From Pyrenochaeta sp. MPI-SDFR-AT-0127 (lineage: Eukaryota; Ascomycota; Dothideomycetes; Pleosporales; Cucurbitariaceae), in NCBI GenBank assembly GCA_020747015.1, contig JAGTJM010000081.1:62001-126000 (forward strand): a stretch of 64,000 nt of DNA, given 5' to 3'. This document shows positions 22,251 through 33,558 of this stretch, piece after piece (within the stretch, counting starts at the first letter, position 1; the number at the start of each line of letters is the position of its first letter). The notes beneath the pieces were generated by a model. It made no database searches. It was given only the letters and a program-made list of their open reading frames with translations, and had not been told where the DNA came from. Position numbers and translations under genes: made by a program.

Positions 22251-24132
22251 ATGAAACTCGTTACAATAGGAGCTTTGTATTTAAGCAGCATCGAAGCTGC
22301 TATCACAAAGAGACCTCAGCCGGTTGAGCCACGGGGACTGAACTTGACTGTTGATCTGGGGTATGGTGTTTACAAAGGGTTCCGCAACTCCACTACGGAC
22401 CTAAACATCTGGAGGGGGTATGCGACTGCCTGGTTTCGTTAGCAACTTCATTTCTCCTCAATTTCATCAACTTGCTAACGCGTTTTGCTTTGAAGGATTC
22501 GATACGCAGAACCTCCTACGGGTGAAAACCGTTGGGTTGCTCCGAAAGCGCCTAAAACTAACCGAACAGTCATCGAAGCTACAGCGTTTGGTCCAGCTTG
22601 TCCCCAGTCTTTGCCAGCAGTCCCTAACGCTCCGTTCATTCCTGGAAATGAGGATTGCCTATTCTTGAACGTGTATGCGCCAAGCACAACGAGCACGACC
22701 AAGAAGTTGCCAGTACTTGTTTGGATTCATGGAGGTGGATATGGTTTGGGCGATGGAACACAGGATATGACTGAAATCATCGCCGCAAACAACAACGGCT
22801 TTATTGCTGTGGCTATTCAATATCGGGCAGGTTTACCCTTGGGAAAGAATGGACATGAGCTGATTCCTTCTTAGCTTGGTGCTTTCGGTTTTCTCTCTTC
22901 AGCAGCTGTCAAGGCATCTGGAGTGGTTAACGCGGGGCTCTTGGATATGGCTTTTGCACTAGAGTTTGTGGAGAAGAACATTGGTTCTTTTGGAGGTGAT
23001 AAATCGAAGGTCACTATATCGGGAGAGTCTGCTGGTGGTGGTGCAGTAATGTTACTTGGCATCGCGAAGGCTGGTACTCTTGGGACATCGTTGTTCCGAA
23101 ACGTAAGAAGCTCTGAAAACGGGCTCAACGATACTGCTGACATTGTGCTAGGGCATCGCTTCTTCACCCTACCTTCCTCCGCAGTACAATTTTGATGGAG
23201 CATTCCCTACGCAGCGTTATCAGGACTTCGCCTCACAAGCAGGCTGTGATGGCAATGATACTCTAACATGCTTGAGAGCCAAAGATTCTACAACGCTACA
23301 GCAAGCAAGCGCTTCTGTCACGGCTGCAGGCACCTACGCCACCTGGGCCTTCCTCCCAGTTACAGACTTCGACTTTATCACCGAGACGCCGAGCAGAGCT
23401 CTCGCTGCGAAGAAAGTCAACGGTCTGAATATGCTGGTCAGCAACAATGCAAATGAAGGCCCACTTTTCGTTCCACCCACAATCAACACCGAAGACGACC
23501 TCAAAGTGTGGTTGAAGCTCATACTTCCTGCTCTCGGCAGCGCAGAGATCATGCAAGTTCTTGACTCATATCCAATTAACGCGAGCATAGACCAAAATCT
23601 AAGGTTCGCTACCAACGGCGTGTCGCTCCCGACCGCGCTCGATGTCTCCCAAGTCGCCACTGGACAGCAGCAACGCGCGAACAATATCTATGCTGAAGCA
23701 ACATTTGTTTGTCCCTCATACTGGATCAATGACGCATACAGCTCTCCAGCTTACGCTTCATATCATTACCAATACAGTAATCCCTTCGCCTCGCACGGCG
23801 AAGACGTCCCAGCGCTGTTTGGTCCCGCACAGCTCAATCAACCTCCCACATTCACATCCAAACTCAGACAGATTTGGGGTGAGTTCGTGAAATATGACAT
23901 TTCTAGCACTGTGCAAACGAAGTGGGCTAGAGGTAAAGGGGCTCGAATGGTCAATTTGAACATCACGGGTGGGACGCCGTACCAGGCCGTAACTCAGTTT
24001 GGAACCGTCACACAGTTTCAGAATCCAGGAATTCAGAATGCTTTTCCACTGGTGGATGCATATAGCTGGGAAGGTGGACGCGGAAAACGATGTGAATTTT
24101 GGCGTGGCATTGCTGACAAGGTTCCAAACTAG
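22251..24132 (+). CDS. Secreted type B carboxylesterase / lipase (alpha/beta hydrolase)
   Basis: Four exons, 22251-22417, 22496-22826, 22875-23102 and 23152-24132; 568 residues, family PF00135. Residues 1-17 form a signal peptide. Hallmarks are IRYAEPPTGENRW, NEDCLFLNVYAP, VLVWIHGGGYGLG (oxyanion hole) and Ser218 in TISGESAGGGA (nucleophile). The second intron (22827-22874) appears to be GC-AG: frame and the conserved NYR-LGAFGFL junction require the exon to stop at CGG, directly before GCAGGT. Enzymes of this type hydrolyse carboxylic esters outside the cell; the substrate cannot be told. The chain is somewhat short after the catalytic histidine region but ends with the normal motif FPLVDAYSWEGG. 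It stands alone. Confidence 0.88.
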
Positions 24133-24648
24133 TGATCTTGATCAGCTCTCCAGTAATCAAATTGACCTGTTAGTAATTGCCAGTAGTATGTATGAATGAA
24201 TGAACATATTCTTCCTTGACACGAATCATTTGTATGAGAGGACGACGCCAGCTTGCTAAGCGCTGAATAACGTCGAATGATGATGTGACTTGGTTGCCTT
24301 GAAGCCGATTGTCCCCTGTTTCACTCCTTCTATGAGAGTTAGGGGATCTAGTATGCACGAACAAGGAACTGCTAGTGTGTATTTAGTATGTATTTGACGA
24401 CAACATCTAGATGTGAGCCTTATAAAGGTTTCTCATGAGCATGGAAGCACTCCGGCCATGACTGGCGTAAACGCCTATTGCAACCCGAGATCCTGATGTA
24501 CTGTTGATCCACTTCCACCTTGTACTGCAATGGAATACATATGGCTTGATTTGAAAGGGGCCAAGATCATACGTCCCAGCCACGTTGAGTTATTGATACA
24601 GGTCTGCGCCCGTGCGGACTTAGAAGAACTACAAACGAAAGCAGCATA
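24133..24648. other. Intergenic between convergent genes
   Basis: About 500 bp. No gene or repeat recognised. Confidence 0.5.
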
Positions 24649-25918
24649 CTAGAGCCGTTGCATCCAGGCTACGATACTCGATTTTTCTTTGATAATTGCA
24701 GAATCACCTGGCTGCAGCAGCAAGGCTCTATCAATGTGCTGAAAAGCGAGAGTCGCTCTCGCCGGGTTTGCCTGCCATCTGTAAAAGATCCCGTATCGAT
24801 AATGTAGCTTTGCCATATGTTGAATCAAAGGCCTATATGTGTATTCGACCATCCAAAACCCTTTCGCCAAAGACTTAGCCGCCAAATTGAGCGTACGCTC
24901 GGCCATCGTAGGTGCTACCTCAAGATAAACTGATTGTGGATTTTGCGCGCTCATGAGCTGAATATAGGCAACGTTGAGCCGCATGAGAAAATACAAATCA
25001 GCAAGCTGAGATGTGAAAGTCTCGCCGCCTCGACGTACCAGATTGGCCCACGAGGTGGAATCATGGATCTTGTCGATGTCAACAACAGCATCATCCCAGC
25101 GGAGACATGCCTCTTCATTCTTACGTTCTTTGAAGAGACGTGAGCCGTCTTGCTTGGCAATCGTGAATTCCTTTAGGATGCTGTCAGGATCTGACCATCG
25201 CTCTTGGCTTATTTCATCGTGCACAGCTCTTAGAAGATCGTCGTCAACGTAACCGTGAATTTTCACTGCCTTGTAACCTCGTAGTTGGGCCCGTAATGGC
25301 TCTAGTAGTGCTTTCTGCGTCTTCTCCGAAAAGAAATCTTCAAATGATGATCGATTTCTTGTACGCGACATTTCTTCCATGATTGGCGCGACTGTGATAG
25401 ATATCTGCAAATCATTGCTGAAGCCTCGTGCGAGTATATCTCCGTCCATCAGGCCCTGACAGAATCTGCTAAGATCTCGATGCAGGATGATGAGTGTGCA
25501 TGGCTCCATAAATGGAGCATCCTCGTGGCTGCCTGGCACCTGCAGCCTGCTTTTGGAGTCAAGATGCACAGCAAGCACACACCCTGTAAATCGGTTGACA
25601 ACTAATCTGTCCTCACATACTACTGGTACTCGAATTCCACTTATGAGTTTCAGTGGCAAACCTTGGACTGATGTTATTCTCGCGAAGCGATTGGTCTTAA
25701 CCGTGACATGATAGGCTTCGTGGAAAATGGCAGTACTTGCCCGGAGGATGGCGGTCTCAATAGAATGACTTGCGCGTTCGAAATCAAATATCTGTGCCGG
25801 GTCGACTTGTTGTTGGTGCTAACGAGAATTCACACAAGATATTGCGATAGATCTTGTTTCTAACTTCGATAGGAAGATCGCAGAAGCGAAATGGTGCGGT
25901 GATAATGGAACTCATCAT
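24649..25918 (-). CDS. Fungal protein of unknown function with N-terminal 'DLPIEVRN' motif; frame break or unusual intron near the start
   Basis: Two overlapping frames make one likely gene. From ATG at 25918 the sequence reads MMSSIITAPFRFCDLPIE and then VRNKIYRNILCEFSLAPTT, the short F-box-like start found in many fungal proteins, before hitting a stop. The frame used from about 25818 down to the TAA at 24649 is open for about 390 codons (FDFERASHSIETAILRASTAIFHEAYHVTVKTNRF and on). The C-terminal third is helical and TPR-like (ARATLAFQHIDRALLLQPGDSAIIKEK). The frames can be joined by a formally valid 46-nt intron (GTTAGA...GTTAG) directly after DLPIE, but that would remove the conserved VRNKIYR segment. 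Otherwise a one-base shift has broken the gene. Function is unknown. Confidence 0.6.
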
Positions 25919-26573
25919 ACTCAGAAAGCCTTTAATGCGGATGCCAAGGGATATCGCGACTTATGAAACGAAATCAGGCACAGCTGGGCCTCGTGAAGAC
26001 TTTCGCGATGAACAATATAAGCTCAATGCCATCCACGAAAGCCTATACAGGTTATCACCTACAACCAATTACCATAATTGGCTATCAAAAAGCATGTGGA
26101 ACGAAACTACCAAAGATTCTCGGATTCTCAAGGCAATGTCGGGTTGCTCTGTTCCAGAGTAGAGTAGGTGAAATGCGATGACCGCTTGCTGGAAATTCTG
26201 GTGCTTTAACTGTATGTACAAAGGGAAAGTATCGATCAAGACCTAAAGCTGACCGAAAGACCTTTCAAGGGCCTTATCAAACACCTAAACAAGCGGTGTA
26301 CAGATTGCGATGTACAGATGAGTAACTTGGGCGCTAACGATTGGTGGGGGCAGTGGCGGAGATACGAAGCTGCAACGAAAAGGAGAGTTAAGGTTCGCGC
26401 TAAAGGCGGAGTCATGTGCTTTCGCGCGAGATGCGCGTCACGATTCAGTTTCATACTTATTTGGGGAACATAAGGAAGTGCTGGGAGGAAAGGAGACATC
26501 CAGCGTACCAAGTAAACGCCGCGGCTATGCAAAAAAAATTCCAAAAAGCAGTATTGGTCATCCACAACCTTGT
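25919..26573. other. Intergenic, nothing recognised
   Basis: Between the 5' end of the unknown gene and the 3' end of the protease gene. No supported feature. Confidence 0.5.
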
Positions 26574-28935
26574 TCAGATCATGAACAGCGCACAAAGCCA
26601 GGCAGCAACCATCAGGAGAACCATATTTCCACCGAGTTTACCAGCAGCACCCGTCTTCAAACCCTGGTTCCCTTGCTGCGGCTTTGCACCTCCCGACAGA
26701 CTAGATGCATGGCCAGTACTGCCTTCCACACAAACATTTTTGGTGTCACCCCATCTCGCATCAGCAGCCTTCTTCCAGACGGCTGTAACATCTTTGACCA
26801 TGTCTCCCGTATAGAACACTCTACAATCCGCTGCCTCATACACGAATTCGAGCGGCGTGACGTCTTTGTCATTCATACGGATGTTATCACGTAGGTTGAT
26901 GACAGATTGAGTCCGCCCGGTACTGCCGTACGCAGAGCGCATCAGAGGGCGTTGAGCGTGAACGAGCCTGCCCAGTTCGGTCTTGTTGAAGGCCGCTTGT
27001 TGAGCTGGTAGCAGGTCGTAGACTCGGAACGCTTCGTAGAAAACCTGTGACCAGGTGTACACCTGACTTCCCTTGGATCCTGCAACACCCTGCATTGGGC
27101 CTGTCTTAGGTGTGCCACCTACGACCACTTGATGAACATTTCCCTGTGTCTTCATGAACTCGGAGAAGACAGCACACGTTGAGCCACAACCTCCATCTTG
27201 GAGTAGAACAATGTTGTCAGCTTCGAAGGGCTGCTTTGTGTTCAGCGCTTGGATGCGCTCGCCGTAGCCTGTAACGTCCATGCCGATATCATCAGAGAAC
27301 GGATTGTTCAAATCTTTGCGCGAGACAGTAGTGAACTTGTCGTTGTGGCGTTCATGCGGGCCAAAGTAATCCTGCCAGGAGGTGAAATTCTTATTTTCAA
27401 CACTAATTGGTAGACGCCAATTGAAAATACTTTGCCATGCATTGGCGAGTGTGCTCTCTACACCGTTTTTCTTGTAATCGGCGAGTACTGCATCGAGAGT
27501 GATACCTTCTTTATCAAAAAGATCCGAGAGAGCCTTTCCAACGCCATCAAACGCTTCGTTGGCTCGGAATTGCGATGCTCCATACGGGTCTTGGGAAGGA
27601 AAGAGCTAGTATGATTAGTATGTACGTTATGAAGCCGGACACAAGCTAACTTACCTGCTTAAAAAGATCGTAGCCCAAGAATACCATTCCTCCCCCATTG
27701 CCGCGCAGATCGATAACGAGCTTCTTCTTGCCAGCCTTTGTGGCATCCTGCAGAAACGAGCCGACCTTTTCTTGGAACTCAAGAGGGCCTGTTTCGGTTT
27801 CAGGGAAGAATGAAGGAACGCTCAATACAGCAACATCGGTGTAGCCTTGATCAGCAAGGTAATATCCGCCAACAACTCCTTCAGAATGATACACCTCGGG
27901 CGCAGGAAAGCCGGTAGGCGAAGCCACAGCACCGGCCTGACGCTTCGCCTTTGTGGGACGCTTCACAACGTCGGTGATTTCCTTAATCAAATCGCGCTTT
28001 GCACCGCGCTTGCGGGTACTTGACTTAGGAGGGCCTTGATTGCAGAACTGCGCAAAGAAGGATTCTCCATCTTTAACGCCGTCAAAGGACCCCAATTGGA
28101 CGATTGCATTGTTGATATACTGATTGACGGTGCCGTTCTCATGCTTGACAGTTGTGTAATCGCCATCCGGCATGTAACTTCGTCCAAACTGGTTTTCGCG
28201 CTGTCCCATACTCTGCTTAGGTTGTGATGGAAACAGCATGTTGTATCGGGCATGGTCTTCGTGAAATACGAAGTTGGTCGACCACTGCTGGACATAGTCT
28301 TCGGCTGACTGATTGTTGACTTGAGTGACAGGGCTAGGCGTCCAACCCTCTTCTGCTGCGACAATGATGTCGTAGTAGTTGTAAAGCTTAGGTAGCTCTT
28401 TTCCATCTTTCGATACCGATACGAGCGCAAACTCATCTAGGAGTCCTCGACCTATATTGCCTCTTCTGAAACGGAAAACTTGTGTAATGTCGGCGGCGAA
28501 CACAAAATGAAAATCATAGGATTTTGTGAGGACCGACTGCAAATCAAACATTAAGGTATATTCGTCTTTGTACTTGTCGTTCTTTAAATCTTTCGTGATA
28601 CGCTCGATTTCGTCCAAGGTGTCCACTCGGTCGCCTGTGTATCCTTCTGGGGGATCCAAAAGGTAGGCCAGATTGGACTGCCAATTGATATAATATCTCA
28701 TCTCTTCTATGAGCGCAAGATCCTCATCTTTGTCGATGGGGACCGATTTCAAGCAGTCTTCTGCCGCCTGTGCCGGAACAAGCGCGATGGTCGCTTGAGG
28801 GTATAGGGATGTGAAGGCCGCCGACATACTACTAACAGACTGGCATGGTGTTCCGGCACGTGAACCACGTTGAGCTGCGACTGGTCTGCCATTGAGCAGC
28901 ACTGCAGCGCTCACAAGGAGCAGATCGAAAAGCAT
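26574..28935 (-). CDS. Secreted, probably GPI-anchored peptidase S41 family protein
   Basis: Exons 28935-27655 and 27605-26574; 770 residues. The 49-nt intron has GTAAGT, a ACTAATC branch and a CTAG acceptor. The first in-frame ATG (28935) opens a signal peptide, MLFDLLLVSAAVLLNGRPVAAQ. The protease part shows VLSVPSFFP, LVIDLRGNGGG and the nucleophile elbow LLQDGGCGSTCAVF with Ser569, as in C-terminal processing and CPAF-like proteases (PF03572). No PDZ domain is obvious. The C-terminus is a low-complexity GGAKPQQGNQGLKTGAAG stretch followed by a hydrophobic tail, which suits GPI anchoring at the cell surface. Such proteins are common in Pezizomycotina; substrates are mostly unknown. A basic, repeated KR segment around residue 370 could be a Kex2 cleavage zone. 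Confidence 0.87.
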
Positions 28936-31575
28936 CGAGATTGACTGCAATATGTAACCAAAATTTCTGCTGTCAACCAGAGTGGCCGCTGAATAGTAAC
29001 GAGCCGCGGTGAAAGAAAGATCGCAGCGAGCGGTAATGGAGGATTGTGTGATGTCTTGGGCACAATGCCAGAGGTACAATAGTGTACGAATGCATGGGGA
29101 GCCTGCAATTTAATATATCGTCCCAGGGCTGCAGTAAGCGTCGCAGATCTGGCAAATGTGATTCGCACTTTCGACAGCTGCCCCCACATGAACGGGCCGC
29201 AGGAAGGCTGGCGAGAATCAAAGTCGGGAGAGCTGGAGATGCCAAGCCCAGCTGAACTTGCGGAGACTAAGGAGTGCTTGTTTGAGCCTAGGCTGCAAGC
29301 CATCGTGTTCAGGAGGGGGAAAGGCAAGCGTTACGGAAGACACTGGTGTGCGGCTGACGGTCCAGACGAGATTGCATGGAGGCCTGACGCTGGACGTGCA
29401 GGGCAGCGTCTGAGCACAGTCCTGCTGTCTTTAAGAGAGTTCCATTGAGTCCGTTTGTATATCGGATGCGCAATTACAGTACAAGAGGAAATCTATGGCG
29501 ATGGGACTTTATTATCGCAATGATAGTAACCGTAGGCCCTAACTAAGTAAACTAGGCGACTCATGTTCATCATCCGTGTTCAATGTCCACCACCTCCAGA
29601 ATGTCTGTGGCTGGTGGCAGTCAAGCGTCGCTTAGCTTCCTTAGCTTTGCCCCGAGCGCCGGCTAATAATAGGCTGCGGGAACGGAGTGTCAGCGCCTGC
29701 TCAAACTCAGAGTGTGCCATAAAACGACAACAAACCTCGCGTCTGCAGGACCTCGAGTTGGTCTTTGCTGTCAATGATGAAGGGAAGAGATAACAGACTG
29801 TGCATTCGAGAAGCGGTCTTTGTCCATACTCGATCCAATAGAACCTTGGAGGAGTTGAGAAGCACTTAGCACAACTCAAAGTGACCTTCATCGACACGAG
29901 AGCTGACAACAAGGCTGAAAGCCAAAAAGCATCCAGAAAGTACAGCCTTCAGGTGCTGCAAGCCCTACCGCATCGAGTATATCTATCCAAAACACGAGTC
30001 GTATGCTCAGACTTTGTCGAGTGCCTGACGAAGCTGTGCTTCGAGAAAGATCACATCGCCGCGTGTTCGATGTTTCGGAGACTACAGTCGAGGTTTACGT
30101 GTCGCAATGGCTCATCATCTTTGCGCCTTCTATGCTTGCCATGCGCGAGATGTAAGATTTAAGTAGGCGCTTTGGCTACGTCAAGAACAACCCAAGAACC
30201 GGCGCAGCTTTCTGTCTCTACGGCAGCCCTCATGGCTGTCTTGTTCCGTTGACACAATAAGTCCGCTGAGAGATAAGGAAAGCAATGCGTGGCCATGACC
30301 TCCTTCTGGTGTGGTAAAGAAGCAGGCAAGCACATTTGACCCAGAGATTCCTCTAATAAAGTCGATGTCCCGTCTACAAAATGCGGATATTGCTATATCC
30401 TAGGTATAGAAGGAAATGTCTCGCGATGGGTTGTAGTGAAAAGAAGTGAACCATCACTATCGCAAGGTAGTATAAGTCAAGAATACCCCCGTTGCTGTGT
30501 TTTGATGCATCCTGCGCGCTAGGTCTTTGTTATGCGTTTCTGATTGTAGAGCCCAGGCAGTGAGAAGGTATTACCAACAGGCAGAAAGGTCATCATTCCA
30601 TGACACGAAACGTTGATGAGATATACCTACTGGATGATGAGGCAAGGAAATTTTTCGAGACAGATGTCCGTAGAACCATGGTGTGAATCCTTCTGACAAT
30701 CTCAGTTGGCGTGCCAAGAGTGGCTGCTTCCATGGGACACCCTCCTTGGCCTCCTTGACGGCTCTATCATGACGATGAGAAATCGAATCCTTGATTAGAT
30801 TACGGTTTTTTAAACAGAACTATCATTCTCTGTTCCGATGCTTCTGTTCATCTGACAATTGCTATTTGCGAAGGAAATTATAGAAACAAAGCGCATCCCG
30901 CGTTTGCCACATAAGTTCCCTGACAACAAAAAGGTCAACAAGACTGCGCGCTATGCTTATCTTGTTCTCGTATCTTCCTGATCGAGTTCGCCTTACATTG
31001 AGGACGCGGGTATGGCGTTGAAGATCGCGATACCGTCGGCCGATCAAAACATATCCGAGCAAAAGCAATCCATGATTTCAGAAGTCCTCGAAAAAAGGCG
31101 TAGCAATCAGCAATCTTAGAAAGAACAACAGGAAACAAAACAGCAATCAAACTCCGCATGAACGTGGCGTCGGTGGCGATGCAATGTTCCGAACACGATA
31201 TAAATACATCCATGGCCTAGTCCCGCGATGATGTTCAATGTACACATGAATGACTCTATAGCGTCCAATGGTTAACTCTATCCATCGCGTCCTAACAATT
31301 TTATCTCATCTAGATGGTTCCAGGCTCTAGAGCTCCGAACATCACCATGGCGACGTCGGCGAGATGCCGTGGGTCTACATCTGCGGTACGACCTGGGCTG
31401 CCCCAAACGTCTTGACTGTTGCACAGGGCATGCTCTCTTAAATGACAACGGCAGAAAGCCAACATAATGGACTCTTCTCTGACTTGTTCTTTCCTTTGTC
31501 TTCCTGACTGATTCGAGGATCTTTTACGAATGACTCCAAATTCTAGTGGAGAAGGCAACGCTACAATTGCCCAAG
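28936..31575. other. Long intergenic stretch, no gene recognised
   Basis: About 2.6 kb with scattered frames of up to about 140 codons, none with a known domain. The last part is the promoter side of the second rhodopsin-domain gene. Confidence 0.45.
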
Positions 31576-33558
31576 ATGCATGTCGATGCCGGAGACGGAT
31601 CACCACTTCCGTCCTCGACAGTCCACGACAAAAGTATTCTCTGCCTTGTTGTTGCCGTTATGCTGGTCTCAATCGCGCTGTTGATCTTCTCGCTCAGAGT
31701 TTACACGTGTGGAAGACTTCTTCGGTTCTTCGGCATCGATGGTATGTGTCTCTACTGATGAGAAGCGTATGGAGCATGGAGCTAACTTCAAGGCGCCAGA
31801 CTGGATCGCGATGGTGGCAGCGGTGTGTAGTATTCGAGTACTTGCGTTATATTTTAGTTGATATTTCTTTAGCTTTCCACGATCGGGCTCCTCACCACCT
31901 TCGGATGCCTCGTCAATCTCGGTTTCGCGAAGCACTCATGGAATGAATCACCACACCGTGAATACATAGCAAAATTTACTTCATGGCTTTTGGCATTCAA
32001 TCTGCTCCATTTAATTGGCATTGGCTTCCTCAAGCTTTCCATCGCGTTTCAACTTTTGCGTGTCTTCGACCGCAAATACTGTCCATATTTGCTATATGGA
32101 ATCATATGTACGTTGTTAAAGAAAAGATCTTGACAATTAAACTAACATCAATAGGTATAATGTTTGCTTCAACACTCGTATGGTTCGGCTCAGCTCTTCT
32201 ACAGTGCATTCCAGTTGCCGCGGCGTGGAACTCTCGCGGCTTCCCTGAGGCACATTGCATGGTACGATCGATCTACATGACCCTGTCTCTAGTGAACAAC
32301 TGTAGGTCTCTTTCATATAATTTACTGATCTTTTTCGATTCCTTTGTCATGCCCTCACCGTTATGGTGTTCTTTGGGTCGCTATCATAAGCTCTTTTTGA
32401 GGATGTCTCTCCGATCTCGCTTGCATTTCCTGCCCCATCACCGATCGTACGACAATCAGGAAGGTACAAAACCACTACTAACAATGATTAGCAATTAACT
32501 CCGGAACGAGCATTGTGCTTCTAATTCTCTTGTTGCCCATCATTTGTGGGCGTGCTCTTAGGTTTGCGACTAGATTGAGTCTTACAGTGTTGTTCAGCCT
32601 CGGTTTGGTGTATGTTAAGCAATAATTCAACGGCAATGTATCTTACTAAAACCAAACGCACAGTGCCTGCATTGCGGCCATTATCCGAACACGAAAGGTA
32701 TACTTTGCTTGGAAGGCCGAGGAACGACAAGCGTAGGCTTTTCGCATATGCGTATCTGTGAACATAGTTAACATTTACACCTAGCCACTACGATGTACCA
32801 CTTACTGTTTGGAGCATGTAAGCAAAACTCCCATTCCAACTATGCATTACCATAAACTCTATTGTCTCTGGGAGAATCTATGGCGAAGTCGTCTAGTCTT
32901 ACTGACCTCTAATAGAGTCGAGTTAACAACCGCACTCATGGCAGCCTCCCTTTCTACACTCAAGCCACTCGCGAGTCACCTAGTCAACGTTGTACGCGCC
33001 CCGAAACGGCATGTTGAGAGGCCAGAAGACATTACTGCCACCCACTCGAATCACTCCTCCCACCAGTCTAGATACTCGAGTCAAACGGTCATATATCGCC
33101 CAAACGCTGCGCATTTGCCTAGCCTTACTCGTTTCCACGATGATGTTTCAAATCTCGATTTCGACATCGAGACACCTGTCACACGTACAAGAACACATAC
33201 CATACGATCCCGAGTGACGCACAGTAGGAATGTAAGCGACTGGAGCCAGTTCTCGGGCTTCACATATTATACAGACCCAGCTGGGCCTCCTGGTGCGGGG
33301 TCTACACAATTACGGTCGGCAGGAGTTAGCATGACTGAACTTGAGGAGATTGTGAAGGGTCTTGGCCTTGGCAGAGGGAGTGGAAATGAGTCAGATGTAA
33401 GGCTTGCGGTCACGGCAATGAATGGCATGCTACCGCATGAGCGAGATCAGGAGGCAGAGATGATGATTTTGAGAAACACTGAGAGCGACAAGGAGAGTGA
33501 AATGAGCGTGAATCGTGTCGAAGAGAAGAAGGTAGACATATTCACGCATCCCGTCTAA
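31576..33558 (+). CDS. Seven-helix integral membrane protein, fungal rhodopsin-domain family (second copy type)
   Basis: Eight exons: 31576-31741, 31800-31822, 31873-32107, 32155-32301, 32492-32609, 32664-32732, 32785-32817, 32916-33558; 477 residues. Joined, the helices follow family order: SILCLVVAVMLVSIALLIFSLRV, the DDWIAM motif, LLHLIGIGFLKLSIAFQLLRVF, IMFASTLVWFGSALLQCIPVAAAWN, NNSINSGTSIVLLILLLPIICG, LFSLGLVACIAAIIRTRKVYFAWK and VELTTALMAASLSTLKPL. A polar tail of nearly 200 residues follows, rich in Ser, Thr and His, and with acidic ends. Exon 2 (23 nt) and exon 7 (33 nt) are tiny, so automatic models may miss them. The intron at 32302-32491 (190 nt) is unusually long. It is clearly divergent from the copy at 19680-21277. 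Confidence 0.78.

Noticed and set aside
25818..25840. 15-nt intron GTGAATTCTCGTTAG in the unknown gene
   Set aside because: Too short for splicing, and the join does not restore frame.
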